From contig DAOVUC010000043.1 of assembly GCA_030632765.1 (NCBI GenBank), positions 1-9,799 on the forward strand: a DNA stretch of 9,799 nucleotides, written 5' to 3'. Source of the DNA: Candidatus Dadabacteria bacterium (GTDB lineage Bacteria > Desulfobacterota_D > UBA1144 > Nemesobacterales > UBA2774). How positions within the stretch are numbered: position 1 is the stretch's first letter; each line of letters begins with the position of its first letter. The position numbers and the translations under genes were made by a program. Shown here piece by piece: positions 7,154-9,799 of this stretch. The notes under the pieces were generated by a model. It saw only the letters and a list, made by a program, of their open reading frames with translations, had not been told where the DNA came from and did not search any database.

Positions 7154-8296
7154 CTACAGACCTAACTCACGCGCTATAACTACATGCTGAATCTCTGAGG
7201 TCCCCTCTGTAATAGATGCAAGCTTTGCATCCCTATAATATCTTTCAACCGGGAACTCTACCCCGTATCCATATCCGCCAAGCACTTGCACAGCTTCGGT
7301 ACAAACGTCCTGGACAACTTCAGCCGCATACAGCTTAGCCATCGAGGCTTCCTTAAGGGCTTTTTTATCGTTACTGTAAAGCCATGCTGCTTTGTAGACG
7401 AGAAGTCTCGCCGTCTCTATCTTCGTAGCCATCTGCGCAAGTTTAAAGCTGATTGCCTGAAACTTTGAAATCGGACGTCCAAAGGCCTCACGCTCTTTTG
7501 AGTATTGAAGTGAAAATTCAAAAGCTGCCTGCGCAAGTCCTACTGATTTTGCAGCGTGCGTAATTCGCGCTCCTAAGAGTGTGGACATAGCCCCCGCAAA
7601 ACCACCTTCACCCACAAGCAGATTCTCTTGGGGAATTTCGCAATTTACAAAAACAAGCTCCGCCGTATCTGCGGAGCGGTGACCTAACTTATGAATCTTA
7701 TTTTTTTCTGTAAAGCCCGGAGCGTCGGCATCGATAATAAACAGACTGATACCCGTCCCTTTTTTTGATTTATCAGTATACGCGGCAACGATTACATAAT
7801 CACACATTGTGCCGTTTGTAATCCATGTCTTTGTGCCGTTGATAATGTACTTATCTCCCTTCTTAACCGCAGTGGCTCGAATACTCCTGGCGTCAGAACC
7901 CGCATCGGGCTCGGTAAGCCCAAGGGCGCCAATGATCTTGCCTTCTATTCCGGGGATAAGATATTTCTCTTTTTGAGCATCACTCCCAAATTTTAAAATC
8001 GGCATCATCGAAAGGCTCGTATGCGCGTTAATACACATCGCGATCCCGGCGTTAATACGTCCCATCTCCTCGGCGAATATACATTCTGTGATTTTATCCA
8101 GATCAACCCCACCATATCCCTCAGGGAATGCAATACCTAAAAAACCCATTTCACCAAGCTTTGGGAATATTTCCATCGGGAACTTTTCGTTATTTTCAGC
8201 ATCCTCTACAAGAGGCGTTATTTCATTCTCCCCGAAGTCCCTAATGGTGTCTTTGAACATTTGCTGTTCATCTGTTAGTTCAAAATCTATTGGCAT
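7154..8296 (-). CDS. Acyl-CoA dehydrogenase, short-chain type
   Basis: This FAD enzyme introduces the alpha-beta double bond into acyl-CoA thioesters and passes electrons to electron-transfer flavoprotein, in fatty-acid or branched-chain amino-acid breakdown. The 380-residue length is standard. The N-terminal helical domain covers about 1-117. The middle beta domain carries LGLTEPDAGSDA (125-136) and TWITNG (157-162), which contact flavin and substrate. The C-terminal helical domain includes REAFGRPISKFQ (269-280), QVLGGYGY (337-344) and the catalytic-base motif ITEGTSEIQ, with Glu364 where short- and medium-chain enzymes have their base. Substrate length cannot be fixed from this; the sequence looks closest to short-chain/butyryl-CoA dehydrogenases. 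The ATG follows a strong AGGAGG on the minus strand (8306-8311). No ETF or thiolase genes are adjacent. It diverges from the dodecin gene. Confidence 0.95.
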   Translation of the reverse strand: MPIDFELTDEQQMFKDTIRDFGENEITPLVEDAENNEKFPMEIFPKLGEMGFLGIAFPEGYGGVDLDKITECIFAEEMGRINAGIAMCINAHTSLSMMPILKFGSDAQKEKYLIPGIEGKIIGALGLTEPDAGSDARSIRATAVKKGDKYIINGTKTWITNGTMCDYVIVAAYTDKSKKGTGISLFIIDADAPGFTEKNKIHKLGHRSADTAELVFVNCEIPQENLLVGEGGFAGAMSTLLGARITHAAKSVGLAQAAFEFSLQYSKEREAFGRPISKFQAISFKLAQMATKIETARLLVYKAAWLYSNDKKALKEASMAKLYAAEVVQDVCTEAVQVLGGYGYGVEFPVERYYRDAKLASITEGTSEIQHVVIARELGL

Positions 8297-8358
8297 TGGG
8301 TTCCTCCTGGCAATTCAAATTGCGCTATTTTATTGGATTAATTTTTATTCGGACATTG

Positions 8359-8388
8359 ATTATATCATGATTATAGATTTTGTGTAAT
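8359..8388 (-). promoter_or_regulatory. Probable sigma-70 promoter of the acyl-CoA dehydrogenase gene
   Basis: On the minus strand a perfect TATAAT (8359-8364) follows ATTACA (8383-8388, four of six matches to TTGACA) after 18 bases. A second TATAAT lies 11 bases further upstream (8370-8375). Between them is the eight-base palindrome ATCATGAT (8364-8371), a possible operator. The exact -35 box is uncertain. Confidence 0.5.
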
Positions 8389-8417
8389 AAAATCCGATAT
8401 TTTTGAACATCTTTATC

Positions 8418-8448
8418 TTGACTTTTGGAAGCTGGTTTTTATTATAGT
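8418..8448 (+). promoter_or_regulatory. Probable sigma-70 promoter of the dodecin gene
   Basis: TTGACT (8418-8423) precedes a TA-rich -10 region. TATTAT (8440-8445) lies 16 bases downstream, and TTATAG (18 bases) or TATAGT (19 bases) are overlapping alternatives. The ten bases CTTGACTTTT are the same as at the nitroreductase promoter. The leader would be roughly 35 bases. It lies back to back with the acyl-CoA dehydrogenase promoter. Confidence 0.65.
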
Positions 8449-8487
8449 TATAGTGAATTTACAAATTCTACTCTAGGAGGCAACAAA

Positions 8488-8694
8488 ATGGCTGTAGCAA
8501 GAATAACAGAGATTATAGGTTCATCGGAGAAATCTTGGGATGATGCTGTACATAATGCGCTAGATAGAGCAAATCAGACACTTCGTGGTCTTACAGGGGT
8601 TGAAGTTACAAAGATGAACGCGACCATTGGAGAAGACGGACAAATAGCTGAATACAGAGCCCATCTTAGAATTACATTTATTCTGGAAGGGTAG
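8488..8694 (+). CDS. Dodecin-family small protein
   Basis: Dodecins are about 70-residue proteins that assemble into hollow dodecamers and usually store or buffer flavin (or CoA) in the cytoplasm. This 68-residue protein has the full pattern: strand ARITEIIGSS, helix SWDDAVHNALDRANQTL (16-32), then strands ending in EDGQIAEYRAHLRITFILEG. The ATG at 8488 is chosen over an in-frame upstream ATG (8425) because AGGAGG (8475-8480) sits seven bases before it and family similarity starts there; 8425 would also lie upstream of the predicted promoter's -10 box. Flavin-binding dodecins I know have W-x-E-V (Trp36 in Halobacterium) and a Gln near position 55. Here the matching positions are Gly37 (GVEV) and Arg57 (YRAHL), so flavin stacking as in classical dodecins is doubtful. 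It appears to be a single-gene unit. Confidence 0.9.
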   Translation: MAVARITEIIGSSEKSWDDAVHNALDRANQTLRGLTGVEVTKMNATIGEDGQIAEYRAHLRITFILEG

Positions 8695-8721
8695 TTCTAA
8701 AAACACAATAAATATAACCTT

Positions 8722-8752
8722 GGGGGAGTGAGGCTACTAACTTCGCTCCCCC
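8722..8752 (+). terminator. GC-rich hairpin after the dodecin gene
   Basis: GGGGGAGTGAGG (8722-8733) pairs along its whole length with CTTCGCTCCCCC (8741-8752), 12 pairs including two G-T wobbles, around a seven-base loop. It sits 27 bases after the stop codon, where a terminator belongs, but the next bases are ATATGTATG, not a U tract. It may be a weak or factor-assisted terminator, or a 3'-end stabiliser of the dodecin mRNA. Confidence 0.55.
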
Positions 8753-8847
8753 ATATGTATGTAATCGAATTAAACTGCTTCAAATTTTTTTCTTACTTGT
8801 TTCCACAAACATTCTTTATCAAATTATAGCAAATAAAACAACTAATC

Positions 8848-9297
8848 ATGCGAATAATACTACAACGTGTAAAAGAAGCCAGGGTCAATGTTGACGGAGA
8901 AGTGATCGGACAGATAGGGAAGGGTGCGCTTGTACTCCTTGGAGCCGGAAAGGAAGATACCGAGCATGATGTTGATTATCTTGTCGATAAGATACTCAAT
9001 CTTAGAATTTTTGAGGACGAGGAGGGCAAGATGAACCTCTCTGTCTTAGATATCGGCGGCGAAGTTCTGATTGTATCCCAATTCACACTGTACGGTGACT
9101 GCAGAAAAGGCAGACGTCCGTCTTTTGATAAAGCCGCTCCCGCAGAGATCGCTGAGAATTTATACGAGCAATTTGTGGAGAGAATAAGAGAACGAGGGCT
9201 CAAAGTAGCCACAGGTAAATTCCGTGCGATGATGGACGTACACCTTGTAAACTGGGGACCAGTAACGCTGATGCTGGACAGCAAGAAGTTGTTTTAA
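8848..9297 (+). CDS. dtd: D-aminoacyl-tRNA deacylase
   Basis: Dtd is a cytoplasmic homodimer that hydrolyses D-amino acids (and glycine mischarged on tRNA-Ala) from tRNA, a chiral proofreading step. The 149-residue length is normal. The N-terminus [21 protein letters not shown], the active-site motif [17 protein letters not shown] and the C-terminal Gly-cisPro motif NWGPVT are all present, the last as NxGPxT with Trp where Asp is most common. The usual GxFGA reads GKFRA here. The ATG has no clear Shine-Dalgarno sequence; it was chosen because it gives the canonical N-terminus. No convincing promoter was found in the 153-base gap upstream, so the gene may be read from the dodecin promoter past the leaky hairpin or from a weak promoter. 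It converges with the gene at the right edge. Confidence 0.96.
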   Translation: MRIILQRVKEARVNVDGEVIGQIGKGALVLLGAGKEDTEHDVDYLVDKILNLRIFEDEEGKMNLSVLDIGGEVLIVSQFTLYGDCRKGRRPSFDKAAPAEIAENLYEQFVERIRERGLKVATGKFRAMMDVHLVNWGPVTLMLDSKKLF

Positions 9298-9317
9298 AGT
9301 TGTCACTTCGCTATCAC

Positions 9318-9403
9318 TGTCACTCTGAGCGGAGCGAAGAGTCTAATCTTTTAAGAGAATATAAAAAGAGAGATTCTTCGTCATTCCACTCCTCAGAATG
9401 ACA
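9318..9403. repeat. Extragenic imperfect palindrome, MITE- or REP-like
   Basis: The left arm (9318-9344) starts TGTCACTCTGAG and ends GAAGAGTCT. The right arm (9371-9403) starts AGATTCTTC and ends CTCAGAATGACA. The outer 12 bases pair with one mismatch and the inner nine with one G-T wobble. Between them the left arm has six and the right arm twelve unpaired-type bases. An A/T-rich 26-base centre includes a further CTTTT/AAAAG pairing. A partial copy of the end (TGTCACT) sits 17 bases upstream at 9301. The terminal pattern TGTCAYTCTGAG with GAAGARTCT is, from memory, a common dispersed intergenic palindrome in environmental bacteria. It lies between two convergent genes and may also act as a terminator. 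No transposase or clear target duplication is visible. Confidence 0.75.
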
Positions 9404-9445
9404 AGATTCACTATTAGACAGCCGCATTTAAAAATCAGTCCTTTC

Positions 9446-9799
9446 TTAAAAATCCAAATCACTCCTGTTTTCCCACGGCACAAGGGCAATACCCACATCA
9501 GTTGAAGCGGACTCAACCTTCTGATAGATATATCTTATCTCTTCAGAAGGAAGCTCCTTCCTTGTATCCCAGTCCATAGTCTGTATTTTCATAATTACCC
9601 GTCCGGGACTCCCCATAACAGAGATGGCTTTACTAGTATTAGCGACAATTAAAGCTCCCGCTTCATTAAGATTTATACCAAGCTCCTTCATCATCTGGTC
9701 CTGATATGCCATAACGGCTACGTAATTAAACTTCCTCGCCAAAGCTTCATCATGAGCAAACCATGAGAGGGCATTCTTAGGTTTATAAAAAAGCTCATA
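9446..9799 (-). CDS. C-terminal part of a PgaB-like protein, cut by window edge
   Basis: Only the last 117 residues are inside the window; the frame stays open to the right edge, so the start lies outside (the TTG at 9742 is internal). The visible part begins near YELFYKPKNALSWFAHD, continues with a hydrophobic strand YVAVMAYQDQMM, then IMKIQTMDWDTRKELPSEEI, and ends ENRSDLDF. The pattern of SWFA, the VAVMA strand, and a K-Q-x-DW-x-T-x-PSEE stretch before a last helix resembles, from memory, the C-terminal glycoside-hydrolase domain of PgaB (poly-beta-1,6-N-acetylglucosamine processing, periplasm or outer membrane). Here MAYQDQ replaces the usual MAMPY, so it could be a diverged member or another TIM-barrel enzyme. 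The gene converges on dtd across the palindromic repeat. Signal peptide and catalytic residues cannot be judged. Confidence 0.55.
   Translation of the reverse strand, partial: YELFYKPKNALSWFAHDEALARKFNYVAVMAYQDQMMKELGINLNEAGALIVANTSKAISVMGSPGRVIMKIQTMDWDTRKELPSEEIRYIYQKVESASTDVGIALVPWENRSDLDF

Noticed and set aside
8425..8487. In-frame ATG extending the dodecin by 21 residues
   Set aside because: The extension overlaps the predicted promoter and ribosome binding site, has no family similarity, and the ATG at 8488 has ideal spacing.

Overview
The window is bacterial chromosome with dense, mostly housekeeping genes, moderate G+C (roughly 40-45% by eye) and strong AGGAGG-type ribosome binding sites. 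The ClpB chaperone and the possible PgaB-like fragment at the right edge fit a Gram-negative (diderm) bacterium. I cannot place it further; a deltaproteobacterial or candidate-phylum lineage from an environmental genome would fit, but that is a guess. No rRNA, tRNA, CRISPR array, prophage or transposase gene was seen.

Layout, left to right: proS (prolyl-tRNA synthetase, GTG start) and pyrF (OMP decarboxylase) run rightward 39 bases apart and are probably co-transcribed. They converge on the leftward clpB, and a hairpin with A/T tracts on both sides separates them. clpB has a strong ribosome binding site and, upstream, a sequence resembling a sigma-32 heat-shock promoter. The 299-base gap to its right also holds a near-consensus sigma-70 promoter (TTGACT, 17 bases, TATTAT). 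This drives a nitroreductase-family flavoprotein with a C-terminal extension of about 100 residues, followed 28 bases later by a 65-residue protein whose N-terminal half looks like a ribbon-helix-helix domain. A textbook bidirectional terminator with a GCAA loop closes this pair and the convergent acyl-CoA dehydrogenase gene.

The acyl-CoA dehydrogenase (leftward) and a dodecin-family gene (rightward) diverge from a shared 191-base promoter region. dtd (D-aminoacyl-tRNA deacylase) follows. An 86-base imperfect palindrome of the dispersed-repeat type lies between dtd and a convergent, truncated gene at the right edge. The last 117 residues of that gene resemble the C-terminal domain of PgaB-type exopolysaccharide enzymes.

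No large, clearly new system is visible. The best candidates for a second look are the nitroreductase plus ribbon-helix-helix pair, and a run of three flavin-related genes (nitroreductase, acyl-CoA dehydrogenase, dodecin). Two of those three share the promoter string CTTGACTTTT, and the dodecin lacks the family's flavin-stacking tryptophan.
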